Below are positions 21,747 to 33,540 of a stretch of DNA of 64,000 bases, piece by piece (position 1 is the stretch's first letter; every line of letters starts with the position of its first letter). The DNA comes from Hofstenia miamia. Taxonomy: Eukaryota > Xenacoelomorpha > Acoela. The stretch spans positions 1,069,992-1,133,991 of the forward strand of contig SCFE01000119.1 in NCBI GenBank assembly GCA_004352715.1. The letters run 5' to 3'. Made by a program: the position numbers and the translations under genes. The notes under the pieces are model-generated. The model ran no database searches. It was not told the DNA's origin and saw only the letters and a list, made by a program, of their open reading frames with translations.

Positions 21747-22330
21747 GACAAGGCACCAGTATTATGCAACTTAGTTGGATTGGAGAAAATCTCTGCTATA
21801 ACAGTCACTCAATTTGTCAACTCTACTCTGAATTCACTTTACCAAGGCAATGTTCCATATAAAAAATTCAAATTATTTGTCACTGATGCAGCAGCATATA
21901 TGTTGGCAAGTGGTTTAAATTTGAGGTCTTTATTTCAGCGAATTGCTGAAGAAGTTAGAGATAATCACGCGCTAGTTGATCAATTTATCAGCTTGATGAA
22001 GAAATTACTGCTTAAGTGCAAGACGAAAACAGTTATTTGCTGAAATTACTGGTCCACATGTGCCTCCGGAGCCAGTACTTACTTGTTGGCATACCTGGTT
22101 GGATGCTGCTTTTTACTAGTGAACACTGCAAAGAGTTGTCCGATTTTATCAAAAACCAGCTGAATCCCAGTGAGTCACAGCAGCAGAAAGAGTTCATGAC
22201 AATCAAGAACTATCGATTGCAGCTCATCTACGTGGGTCAGTTCAAAGCGATTACACCACTGATTCAATTACCATTATCAAAATCGACAAATTTAATTGAA
22301 ACATTTCTTGGATCCTTGGACGAACGAATA
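21747..22330 (+). pseudogene. hAT-like transposase fragment (BED/CGGBP-associated family)
   Basis: Reading frames with shifts give APVLCNLVGLEKIS, then VNSTLNSLYQGNVPYKKFKLFVTDAAAYML, then (shifted) PPEPVLTCWHTWLDAAFY and a QLPLSKSTNLIETFLGSL stretch. This order is characteristic of an invertebrate transposase-derived family often annotated as CGG-repeat-binding-like. The D in VTDAAAYM sits where the first catalytic Asp is expected. Two frameshifts and stops break it, and its 3' end falls in a 249-N gap. Confidence 0.7.
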
Positions 22331-22579
22331 NNNNNNNNNNNNNNNNNNNNNNNNNNNNNNNNNNNNNNNNNNNNNNNNNNNNNNNNNNNNNNNNNNNNNN
22401 NNNNNNNNNNNNNNNNNNNNNNNNNNNNNNNNNNNNNNNNNNNNNNNNNNNNNNNNNNNNNNNNNNNNNNNNNNNNNNNNNNNNNNNNNNNNNNNNNNNN
22501 NNNNNNNNNNNNNNNNNNNNNNNNNNNNNNNNNNNNNNNNNNNNNNNNNNNNNNNNNNNNNNNNNNNNNNNNNNNNNNN
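22331..22579. other. Assembly gap, 249 N
   Basis: Truncates the hAT-like transposase fragment; frames crossing it are artefacts. Confidence 0.97.
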
Positions 22580-23149
22580 ACACCAAAACATACATATTTA
22601 CTAGAAGTAAACAGTGAAAAACTTTACTTTTGAAAAAGTTTTGATATAAAGTTTACTTATTCTAATTAAATGTATCCTATTCTAACAGTACAGTATGGAC
22701 ATTTAAATATAGGTAACTAATATATTAGAAAAATAATGTAATAATTTGAACATGAACTATAAACTTAGAAACATTAAATTACACGTTGTAAATTGTTCGT
22801 TATGTACTAAATATGTCACACGACAATTCGACAAAATCACAAAACATAATATCTCATTTAAGGAATTATTTGAAAATCTGAAAAGAGTCAAACAGGAATT
22901 ATATGGCATAACGACGTGAATGAAAACACGAATATTGTTGTTGCATTGAGAAATTCTCGCAATGCAATTTCTATGCAAATCTATTTCTAAGAATCATTTA
23001 TTATATTAATAAAAATAAGCTAGCATTTAATATATTATTAATGGAAAATTGTATAAAGAATAATTGTGAGTTTTAGACACTTGCATATTCCATAGATTTA
23101 AGTCAAGGCACGGCACAGCACGGCACGGTTGCAGCTCTGTGTCAACAGA

Positions 23150-23674
23150 TAAGCTGACTGCATTATGATTTTTTGGTTCACACAACTTTTCCATAATAGC
23201 TGTTCGCATTATTAGTGCAATTTTCTTAATATTTTCTTAAACAGATCTCCTTCCAAACATTGCTGATTTAACGTCAAATTTTCCTTTTCCTGCAGCAACG
23301 TTAACTATGTATTGAAACATGTCAATTAATTCCTGGTTTTCCACCAAAGAAATTGGATGATTGCCAACACAAACATACATTGCTTGCTTTTCCAAAAGTT
23401 CGCTTCTTTCCAATTCGCTCATAGATATTCGACGTTGTAAAGTTTGTTTAATAGTAGTCTGGCGAGAACTTAAGCCGGACCTATCTGAGCCTAAGCACCT
23501 AGATATATGATTGTGCAAGGTGGTTGTGCCATAATTTATGCCAGTTTCTGGATTTTTATATAAAAACACACCAAGACAGTCTATACAAGCTGTGTATCCC
23601 TTAACTTCTACGTCTATATTTTGACCAAACACTGTTAGTTTTAGATTTCTTGCATTCAAATAGAAGAACATCAT
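23150..23674 (-). pseudogene. hAT transposase N terminus with BED-type zinc finger
   Basis: The frame from MMFFYLNARN has a BED-like zinc site (CIDC near residue 31, then H-N-H-x-x-x-C near residues 54-60), a linker (SSRQTTIKQTLQ), and the conserved block PISLVENQELIDM typical of hAT enzymes. After a frameshift near 23236 it continues MRTAIMEKLCEPK-x-x-VSLSVD, leading into the first catalytic Asp block. Sequence then changes to a GCACGGCAC-rich stretch, so the gene is truncated. Not expressed as a whole. Confidence 0.75.
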
Positions 23675-24443
23675 TTGATTTTCTCTTTAATTTATTTGAC
23701 AAGCTCTCTTGTTTTTCTTTAGACATGTGTAAGCAATCAGCAATCAAGAACATATATATAACGTAAATTTATTTGCATAAAAGTATAGTAGATTTGAAGG
23801 ATTTCTAAAGCAATTTTATTGGAAGAGGTGATCTAGCCTTCGTAATAATTACTAAATTCAGATATAGTATAGTGATTCTATCAAAAGCGGCAAACTAGAA
23901 TTATTGTAACAGATAATTGATGTATTTCTTGTACAGTATCTTGCAACTCAAAAATGCATTTGCCCCATTTCGACCCATGGGTACCCACTTCAAAATAAAC
24001 ATTGCCTCATACGCGCCCCATCTTGCCCCATGGGTCGACCAGCCCAACTTCCATCTCTGATCATACAACAAACTAAGCATAGATTAAATAACAAAATATG
24101 TGTTCAACAAATTCAATATATTTTCAGCATAGATTGGATACAAGTTATTATAAAAACAAAATTTAGAGGAATGGGTAAATAACCAAATTGGTCCCGTTGG
24201 AAATCACAACTTTGGTCCCGGTTCCATCCCTTATTTGTTTTTTTTGGTCCCGTTCCCGGTCTTGGTACCGCGAATCAGGACCAGTAACGAGACCGGTCCC
24301 GCAGGACAGTACTATGTACCTAAAACATATTTCTTATTGCAATTTAAATTGAACTGAGACGAATAATTATCAAAAATGTCTTATTTTTTAAAAATAGTTT
24401 ATTGTTACAGGTTCAGATTTTCAATCTAATTTTACACTTTTAG

Positions 24444-24836
24444 GTGTATATCATATTTGTAAAGGAGTTGCTCATGATTCCAACTTTGGTCCAGCAGGGC
24501 AGTATACCAACGCAAATAACTACATGCAATGACTTTCTTCAATTTTTGAAAAGTAGTAAGCCATCCAGTTTGGATTTCTTTACTCAGGTGGTCAAAATGA
24601 CGAAATTGCTACAAACATTCCCAGCAAGTACAGCTAGTGCTGAACGATCATTTAGCACTCTGAGAAGGCTGAGGACGTGGCTACGAAACACCATGCTGCA
24701 AAATCGTGTCTGATTGCGTTGGCTCTTTGCAATATTCACAAACATCATGTTGACAGCCTTGATATGAAGAAGTTGTGTAATGAATTCATTTCAAAAATTA
24801 ATGAACATAGAAAAGTTTTTTCTACATATGAAGTTT
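24444..24836 (+). pseudogene. hAT transposase C-terminal dimerisation domain
   Basis: The frame contains LDFFTQVVKMTKLLQTFPAS, TASAERSFSTLRRLRTWLRN and MLQNRV, the hallmark hAT C-terminal block. A single-base shift at the TGA near 24713 is needed to continue LIALALCNIHKHHVDSLDMK to a terminal TAA near 24838. It is on the opposite strand from the BED-type N terminus at 23150-23674, so the two belong to different elements. Confidence 0.85.
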
Positions 24837-25793
24837 AACACATACTTTATTACTCTTTTTGTACTTGCATAGCAGTGAAATATATAATTTTATAATAAAT
24901 TATATAAACATTGAGAAAATATTCAATGCATGCAAAGTAAAACATTTCATTTTACACATTTTAATGTCGATGATATTATAAGACTATTTAAAAAACGTCA
25001 ACATTTTTTAGTTTGCATTATATACAGCTGATCGTCAATATAATATTGATTTTGCATACTCCATTTCTAATGTGTTCAATTGGGGATACTTCTAAGTCCG
25101 TGTTGACCAATTAAATGAAGCATTTTAAACATAGTTTAAATCAGGCGTTTGTTTAAGTGCAGCAGTCAATTAAACGATTTCATTTAAATTTCGTGGTCAA
25201 TTAAACGATTTCATTTAAATTTCGTTTATTTGAGAGCTTTTTTAAACGACAGGTTAAGGGCATATACAATGTAGTAAACAAGCAATAAATAGCATATTGA
25301 CACTTAACCGATTGCTTTAATCAATTTTTATATGATAAACAATTTGAGAAAAAAGCAAACTCTTATCGTAAGTTATGTAAATCTGAATAAATCAGATATT
25401 ATTGTCTAGGCATATATTGAAAATATTAGGAAAACATAGGCGGATACTCCTACTGTAGTAATTCAAACCAATCTCTTAGATAGATGTTCAGATGTTGTCG
25501 ATAAATCACATTTGATGGTTTGTAATGCCATATAGAAATCTGATCTCAACTGGCTATTTTCTAGGAGAAATGGCTTTTGAACTATTTGCTGAAAGTACTC
25601 AACTTCCGCGGCTCAGAATAGGTGAACGATACTTGCTCAGAATGTTGGCTTTCTCTACTAACTGCTATAGGTCATTGCCTAAAGGCTTCAATCTCATCTA
25701 GTAAAAACAGGATTTCAATGGATTCTATCGGAAATAAATTTGTGTTCAAGCCTAAGCAGGTGATAGATTAATAGATTTGAATGCACCTAGTTT
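24829..25793 (+). repeat. Direct repeat copy 1 (flanking single N at 25882)
   Basis: Nearly identical to 25884-26818 except for a 31-bp tandem duplication (about 25180-25240) and a few substitutions. It diverges after GCACCTAGTTTTT, where about 85 bp of different sequence leads to the single N. This looks like an allelic or overlapping contig joined with one placeholder base. Confidence 0.9.
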
Positions 25794-25883
25794 TTGCATA
25801 ATCATATGAAGAAATTATTACACATCTTGAGTGACGTCATCTCCGCTCTCACTCAGACTTAAATATATTTATGTCCCTATCNA

Positions 25884-26818
25884 TGAAGTTTAACACATAC
25901 TTTATTACTCTTTTTGTACTTGCATAGCAGTGAAATATATAATTTTATAATAAATTATATAAACATTGAGAAAATATTCAATGCATGCAAAGTAAAACAT
26001 TTCATTTTACACGTTTTAATGTCGATGATATTATAAGACTATTTAAAAAGCGTCAACATTTTTTAGTTTGCATTATATACAGCTGATCGTCAATATAATA
26101 TTGATTTTGCATACTCCATTTGTAATGTGTTCAATTGGGGATACTTCTAAGTCCGTGTTGACCAATTAAATGAAGCATTTTAAACATAGTTTAAATCAGG
26201 CGTTTGTTTAAGTGCAGCAGTCAATTAAACGATTTCATTTAAATTTCGTTTATTTGACAGCTTTTTTAAACGACAGGTTAAGGGCATCTACAATGTAGTA
26301 AACAAGCAATAAATAGCATATTGACACTTAACCGATTGATTTTAATCAATTTTTATATGATAAACAATTTGAGAAAAAAGCAAACTCTTATCGTAAGTTA
26401 TGTAAATCTGAATAAATCAGATATTATTGTCTAGGCATATATTGAAAATATTAGGAAAACATAGGCGGATACTCCTACTGTAGTAATTCAAACCAATCTC
26501 TTAGATAGATGTTCAGATGTTGTCGATAAATCACATTTGATGGTTTGTAATGCCATATAGAAATCTGATCTCAACTGGCTATTTTCTAGGAGAAATGGCT
26601 TTTGAACTATTTGCTGAAAGTACTCAACTTCCGCGGCTCAGAATAGGTGAACGATACTTGCTCAGAATGTTGGCTTTCTCTACTAACTGCTATAGGTCAT
26701 TGCCTAAAGGCTTCAATCTCATCTAGTAAAAACAGGATTTCAATGGATTCTATCGGAAATAAATTTGTGTTCAAGCCTAAGCAGGTGATAGATTAATAGA
26801 TTTGAATGCACCTAGTTT
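25884..26818 (+). repeat. Direct repeat copy 2
   Basis: Second copy of 24829-25793. It continues to the right end of the hAT-type element (26941), showing which copy is complete. Confidence 0.9.
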
Positions 26819-26941
26819 TTTCATAAGTCATAGTTTGAATGCAGGTTGCTTATTCAAATTCGTTTAAACTATCGTTTAATTAAAATTTCATAGTTTAATG
26901 GATTTTAAACAGTTTAAATGTCATTTAAAAGGTCAACACTG
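26153..26941. mobile_element. Non-autonomous hAT-type element, 789 bp
   Basis: Ends are inverted: CCGTGTTGACC at the left and GGTCAACACTG at the right, followed inward by TTTAAA-rich arms. An 8-bp target duplication flanks it: TTCTAAGT (26145-26152) and TTCTAAGC (26942-26949), one mismatch. The 8-bp size is diagnostic of hAT. No transposase frame inside. Confidence 0.8.
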
Positions 26942-27639
26942 TTCTAAGCTTTAAAGGATAAACTTACATTTTGAAAGACTACGAACAACATTTTAGGCCT
27001 ACAAGTAATACAAATCTCAATTATTAATTTATGCATCGTCATCCTCACAACATATTAAGAAGGCAGCTTAAATAAAATTTTTAAAAACTATCTAAAAATT
27101 GATTGTGACATGTTTAAAATATGTAACATATGTTATTCATTATCTTACAATGCTTACCATACTTAGGTTTCTCTCTAGACATTCAATTGGAGAAAGTCAT
27201 GCTAACCAAATTTATTCAAATTTCCATTTTTCATCCCTAGATGATTTATCAATTCAATCAATTGTAAAGAAGAAATTAATTATTTTTTTGGTTATTCTGT
27301 TAATTACAAGGTATTCAAAAAGGTATATCAAAATATAGAAGATCTATTGAAAGTCCATTGAACACACTTCCCAATATTTTTTATTGATAAATTTTAGGTT
27401 GCCTCAGAAAACACTAAATGTGTGTAAAAAATTTGCCTAACGTCAGTGCTCCACAAAAAAATTACATTATCATCCCCCAACTTTTTCCGTGACATGTTAC
27501 AGCTACATGTTCTCTGTTCTCTGGAGCATAAATTGGAGCTTAGGGGTTTAATTCACACTGTGGAAGTCTTGTCATTGCGACAGGTAAGATATTCTGTTTC
27601 TGTTTGCTTGGTCAATATACAACATTATATTCTTCTAAA

Positions 27640-27935
27640 GTTTGTAATGTAACAGCGATGTCTGCCATTTGCTGGAGGCCTTTGTAGTAATACCAATAAA
27701 GGCTGATTATCCATGATAACTATAACATTGTACTGTATGCAGTATGCTCGACACCAATTTGACATGCTATCTCCAGTGTTTATAACATGTTTGACATCTT
27801 TTGCTATACCAAAATCATGTTCATTTTTTAAAAAAATGCCCTTTCATATTTGGAGAGAAGTAAATGAATTTTCATTTTCTCTGCATCTGTCAATCTTTCT
27901 GCAATGTTCTCTATATGTCTAAGAATGAATAGTCA
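27640..27935 (-). pseudogene. Ty3/gypsy pol fragment (protease-RT linker region)
   Basis: Minus-strand sequence, allowing frameshifts, reads KMKIHLLLSKYERAFF, then KHVINTGDSM-x-x-WCRAY. This order is typical of the segment just before the reverse transcriptase of gypsy elements. No LTR was found next to it. It is a solitary, decayed piece. Confidence 0.5.
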
Positions 27936-27939
27936 AATT

Positions 27940-29159
27940 TTGCTCCTAACAATTTAAGACCTTCATGGCCAATGATCACTGAATATGGAACACTTTCAAA
28001 AACCCAAAATTTCATAAGAGGTGAGATATGTTGCCACGTTACATGCAAATAACAAGAAAGTTTTAAAATGAATTTCAGAGCCAGAAACTGCTCATCCTAC
28101 CCACTTTCCAGAAAACATTGATAGCATATTTTTCATCTCAAGAAATTTGAATCATTTTAATTGCAAACCACTAAGCACAGAAAACTAAATTGATTCACTT
28201 CAAAATAAGTGTTGTGTGATAATTCAACTAGCAAGTTCATTACATGCTTGCTTTACAGCAAAATGAAATAGCATGATTTAATCAAGAAGGCTTAGTCAGC
28301 AATAAATCATCCCAGATGGTCCTATAGATTAAGATGATTTGGGGTAAAACATGTTTAAAATAAACACTTTCAATTTTTCTAATAAAAAATCAATGCTGGG
28401 AATAAAAATTATAAAAATCCTAGCAAGTTCTTTAAGAGATCAACAACATAGTATGTAATAGTGAAACATCAGAAAAAACCTTCCTGAAAGGTGCTTAATT
28501 TATAGGTTAATATAGTGAAAAAAACTGTCTATAAAATTGCTTAAACTGTTTAAATGATTTGCAAGTTAAATTAGTAAACACTATTTTGTTGAGTTAGGAA
28601 TATATTCTTAAGAAAAACATCATCCCCAGTCAAGAGACTGAATGAAAATCATTATTCTCATTTAATAAATTAGATCAATAATGAACCTCCTAGAATAATT
28701 CTGTAATGGAGTTATCTAATTTACAAATCACTGCTATTGTAAAGTATAATAAATTAAGTCATTTAAACAACTAACATAATCAAGTTATACAAATGCTATA
28801 TTTAATGAATAGTAGTAAAACCAAATAAAAATGAGATTATGTCCAAAATACATCAACAACAATCAAAGACCACAATGGGTTTCTCACTTTGCTGTCTTCT
28901 CTCTCACAATGGCTATCTTTGTGAAACATGTTGTCATGGAAGACAAGAGCCAAGACTCTAAATTACTTAGTTTTTAATAGAATCTGTAAGCAAGTCCAAA
29001 ACTGAGCCACAACATTCCTAATGTTAACAATTTTATTCTAAGCATATTGGTTAAACAATGACTCATTTCTATGCTGTGGTTGTCAATCAAACCTTCACTA
29101 ATAGCACAAACATGAAGCTGTTACAATATATTTTAAATAACACTGCTCAATGATGAAGT
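27940..29159. other. Region without recognisable gene, 5' flank of the large LTR element
   Basis: AT-rich, no supported coding sequence. It ends at the CTAG target site (29160-29163). Confidence 0.5.
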
Positions 29160-29163
29160 CTAG

Positions 29164-30098
29164 TGTAGAGTCACTCAGAGCCTCTTTTCCGATTTTATTC
29201 TTTAATTATTCTGGCACTCAGGAAATTTAAATTACGGCATGATGACGCCATGATTTGTAAATCAATGCTATTAATTTATATCAATTTCCTTTTAATCAAT
29301 TTTGTATATTTTCTAGTGCAGGTAATTCGAACAATTTATTATTTGTCCCCTCGAATCAAAACTACTTCTAATTGCTCATTTAATTTTGTGAGGGAAACCA
29401 CATGCAAGTTGTACACATTAAGCAGTTAATAATTTACAAAGCTGTAATAAATACTCGAGGAACTTGTAGTGAATGCACAATATAATTCGTCTTACTCTAA
29501 TGTGTTTGGTTTTTTCAGAAGTATTTATATGCTAACCCTCTTTAGGTTTCTTCATGGATTTTGATCTAATAATTACTGCTTAAGATCCGGTGACAATTTG
29601 GGAGGAAACTGCACTGGGCCTGGGGCGATAACTAGCTCCTTGACGGTGACAGCCCAAATCGTGGTCACTTTAGGTAATGGTTAGGTGTAGGAAATAAGAG
29701 CTTTTTATTTGATCAATTCATACATGCACATAATAACAACATATTGCAAATATACTATGCTGTTGGTGAACTTGAATGCACTGTAATTATATGCCTTTTG
29801 TTTATTATTTATTTATTTACATGAGCTGAGATAATAGAACTTTGAGATAAATTCTTTATTGAGCTAGAAATGAGACACACAATTAGCACCTTGGCGAGTA
29901 AGGATGGCTTCATAGATATGGAAGTTTATTTTCTATGGAATTTCTGTTTTTCTTAAGGAAATTGGTGACCCACCAATGCTTCATTCTTTTGTTAGAATGC
30001 AGGTCGCTCTCTACAATGGTAAACTTTGCAACCTTTGATCTTAACTCTTGAGTTTCTCAGTACCACTTGAGTAGTGAGAGCTCCCCTGCGATTCTACA
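29164..30098 (+). repeat. 5' LTR, 935 bp
   Basis: Begins TGTAGAGTCACTCAG and ends GCGATTCTACA. It matches 40174-41114 with scattered changes; a stretch present near 40935-40975 in the 3' LTR is replaced by shorter sequence here near 29918. Confidence 0.92.
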
Positions 30099-30116
30099 TG
30101 ATGACCCTGACGTGGT
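30099..30116 (+). promoter_or_regulatory. Primer binding site, tRNA-Trp-like
   Basis: The 18 bases right after the 5' LTR (TGATGACCCTGACGTGGT) match the complement of the 3' end of a eukaryotic tRNA-Trp at about 15 of 18 positions; the mismatches are all transitions. The first three bases are TGA instead of the expected TGG, consistent with decay. Confidence 0.55.
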
Positions 30117-30554
30117 TCTGAGCAAATTGGAGTGTCAGTTGAACTCTCTACTCCCTTCTGTTGAAGTACTGAAGTTGTCACCCGATTTCTTGGTGATTGT
30201 GACATGGTGCAGAATTGTTACCTGTTTTCTTATTGTATTTGGTTTTGTTCTTTCTCTTTGATGTGAGCCAGCTGGGATGGTTGTCTCCCCTGGATGTGAA
30301 TCGACTTCACTACCAACTGATGCATAACTTTACTGCTTATGGTATTTTTGCACCTAGTTCTGTGCTCTGAAGCTGTCACCAAGCTTCGACGCTATTCTTA
30401 CTCATTTTGGTTGTTACTTTCTCATTGTCTCATTCTTCTAGAATTTGGATTTATTACCATACCCTGCACTGTGCTGTTGTTTTTCTGAACCCAGTTGGAG
30501 TTTTACTCTCAAATTGTTGGAATTGTTTTCTGTAATTTTCTTACATTTTTCCTG

Positions 30555-32225
30555 ATGGATTTCAATAGTTTTTCTCTTAATTGGACTACCCCTCAGGGTT
30601 TCCCCAGTGTGACTGCTGGCAACCCGAACTTTGCCCCTCACAGCATTGGATTTGATTCTTTACTTGATTTATGTTCTCCTACTCATGCTAACCAGTCGCA
30701 GTCTGTGACTTTTCAGCCTTTGTCTTTGGATCCTTTTCAAAGCTGCCCCAGTCACCACCTTCTCCAGAGACTCAGCCCTCTGAGGTTGAACAACTCCAAG
30801 CCGTTCTTGCCAAGCAAACTGATCAATGCCTCATTTGTGAAGAACGCCTTGATTTGTTGAACTGAGATGAAGCAGCAAGCTACTGAAGCTTGGCAGAGAG
30901 AGAAGCGCCTAATTGACTCCATTACCACTTTGGCAATTCAAGTCAATAGTCTAACAATACCACAGTCTGCGCTGCCATTGCCACAGAGCAGTGCTTATTC
31001 TGCGCCCTGCTCACCTAGACATTCCAAATGTGTCACTCATAATGTCTTAAAAGAAGCTCTGGATGCTTTCTCTGAACACCTCTCAGATCAAGTTTCCCAA
31101 ATGATCAAGGCACATCTTCCAAGTGCCCCTGTTGTAACCAATGCTACCCCATTGATGCTGCAGTTTGTTACTCCTGTCACTTCTTTCACTACCAGAGGTC
31201 CCACTTTCACATAATCTGTGATCACTCACGTTTCTATGTTGGCCACTGTTGCCACACCAGTTCCATATGTGCCAAGCATGACTGTCTTGTCTCACACTCC
31301 TGTCAACACTTATGTTACCCCTACAGTCTCAGTTCCAACTTCGCCTCCATTACTGAGTGGCTATGCTGTGTCTGCAACTTCCAAGCACTTTACTAAGTCT
31401 ATCTTGTCCACAACTGCTGTTGGAAACAAAACCGCCAATCTATTCAATCACCATTCTATATTGCTTAAGTTCACTGAAAAGATTGACAAAATCTCACTGT
31501 CTTTCAAAGAGTGGTTCTTCCTCTTTGAGTTAACAATGAGGCAGTACAAAGCCACTCAGGATGCTGCTGTTGCACAATTCCCCACTTACTTACAAGGTCT
31601 TGCATATAACCAATATATGATGCTCAATTGAGACGTCACAACTAATTACCAACTTCTAATCAGCTATTTTGAGGACCACTGCAAGGCGCCTCACATTAAA
31701 CATCAATACAAGACATTACTTTGCAATCTCTCATTCAAGAAGAGTGATGATGTCTGTATGTACATCATGCAGGTGGAAAGGTTGTTCCACTTAAGCAAGT
31801 TTACTCCCAAATATTCAAAGCATGATCTCTTCTCATATATTTGTTGAGGCTTTCTGCCAAACATTCACAGTTGCCTTGAACTCAAGTGTGATCCTGAAGA
31901 TGATCTCAATCAGATAATTTGTAAAGCTATTAGCATTGTGTACATGCTTCACAATACTACTCATATTGACAAGGACGCCAGAGATCTCAAAGCAGGTTCT
32001 TTTTTGCAGAAACCCCCTACTTCCTCAAGCACTGTTGCTCCCAAAGTGAAGATAGAACTGGAACAAACTCACTGTTCCTGCTGTGGTCAGAAAGGTCACA
32101 CAAAGTCTCAATGCCATGCTGTAATTCATTTAGTTGCCAATGGTGAGGACTTTGTCATTGATGAGCCTGAGATAGAAGAGGATCCTCCTGATCTGCCTAT
32201 TAGTTCTGTTAATTCTTCAAACTAG
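30555..32225 (+). pseudogene. Gag-like ORF with CCHC zinc knuckle
   Basis: Starts near MDFNSFSLNW, shifts frame around 30750-30870, then runs in one frame with four premature stops (about 31212, 31629, 31844, 32223). The middle (about 31440-31930) has the pattern of a gypsy capsid region: FKEWFFLFELTMRQY, then FPTYLQGLAY, then YFEDHC. Near 32070-32110 a CCHC knuckle is intact (C-x2-C-x4-H-x4-C in CSCCGQKGHTKSQC), which would bind genomic RNA. An N-terminal Ser/Pro-rich part precedes. Non-functional now. Confidence 0.8.
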
Positions 32226-32251
32226 TTGGAGCACTGCCTCCTATAAACCAT

Positions 32252-32656
32252 GTGCAAGATGTTCTTGTCATTACCTCACAGTTGCATACTAACGTCATCC
32301 CTGTGGATATAAATGGATTTTTGGTTAATGTCACTATTGATACTGGGGCCTCTGGCTCCATTATTAGTGACACTTGTTGTTCTAAATTATGTTTATCAAG
32401 GGATGAGCTACTTCCATCCACCACATGCCTGTTGGATGCTTCCAGGAATTTAATCTCCCTGAAAGGTCAAGTACCAAATCTGGAGCTATGCATTTGGCAA
32501 GAACTGTTCTCTGTAGATCTAATCATTATTAACACTTGTGACCACCTGCTGCCCTATGACTTAATCTTGGGCAACAACTTTCTTGAGCAGAATTCCTGTG
32601 TCATTGATTACAGAAGCAATATGATTTCCATCCACAAGAGTGAAAACAGGCAGTAA
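32252..32656 (+). pseudogene. Aspartic protease domain of the gypsy element
   Basis: The frame carries the active-site motif TIDTGASGSIIS and a later LILGNNFL flap/hydrophobic-Gly motif, as in retropepsins. The frame is -1 relative to gag and is open across the gag stop at 32223, so the original arrangement may have used a -1 frameshift; I do not see a classical slippery heptamer. The frame ends at TAA 32654-32656. Confidence 0.85.
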
Positions 32657-32704
32657 CTCACCACTGTTCCTGAGTAAGCCATTCTGCTGAAATTTCTTGA
32701 GCCA

Positions 32705-33540
32705 GTGCTTGTTGAGACTCACCACTGGCGGCGTGTTGCAGTTGCCACCAACAGCCCTTATGTAGGTGATGTCATGGTTTCCAGGTATAAAGGGAAGTGC
32801 TTTGCTGGAGTCAACTTCTCCCTGGATCTCTGCCACGTTTCAAAAGGAAAAACTTATATTACTGTATTGAATGGCTCTGCTTTGTTGATCAAGATAGACG
32901 TTGCAACTCCAGTTTGCCTGGAAGTGAAGGCTGCTGCTTGCCTACCCATCCTAATTGCTATCCATGACTTAGTGGAACCAAGCAATACCGTCCAGATTCC
33001 TCCTGTCAGTGAGAGGACACACCCCCATCTTAGTCCTCAGGAATGTGAGTCACTTTTTTGTTTGCTTTGACAACACCACTATGTGTTTAATTATGGCTCA
33101 ATCAGTGTTGGCCAGGCCATTGGTAAACAGCACAAAATTGTAACCAAGCATGATTGTCCTATTCACCTACCAGTCAGGAGATTGCCAGAAAACCTCAGGG
33201 AAGAATACAAGAAAATCCTCAGTGATATAAAAGAAAATCCTCAGTGATCTTATAGAAATCAGAATAATTCAGGGCAGTAATAGTCCTTATGTGGCACCAC
33301 TGTTTTTATTAAGCAAAGGCTTGGAAGAACTCTCAGTATTTTACACAAATCTGGCCTCCAAGTTAATGGGAACAAGTGCTCTCTTCTGCAGCCATGTGTC
33401 ACCTTCCTTGGAAGAGTCATCAAACCTGGTCATATTTCCATCAAAAACGGCGCTAAAGATCACTTGGACAAGATCAAAACTCTGTGATCTTGTAAAGATG
33501 TTCAATGCCTTATGGGTTTTTTGAATTATTATGGCACCTT
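32705..33540 (+). pseudogene. Pol linker and residual reverse transcriptase, catalytic core deleted
   Basis: 32705-33070 is the protease-RT linker. 33140-33320 keeps the RT start (CPIHLPVRRLPENL, then SPYVAPLFLLSK). The next recognisable residues are SGLQVNGNKCSLLQPCVTFL and GRVIKPGH, which belong to the end of the palm and the thumb. The segment between, including the YxDD catalytic motif, is absent. A 22-bp tandem duplication (about 33201-33246) adds a frameshift. Confidence 0.7.

Noticed and set aside
20216-24059. One complete hAT element
   Set aside because: End words match but the 8-bp flanks differ and the internal transposase pieces are on opposite strands.
24829-26818. True tandem duplication of about 0.95 kb
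   Set aside because: Joined by a single N with near-identical flanks; more likely overlapping or allelic contigs, so not claimed as biology.
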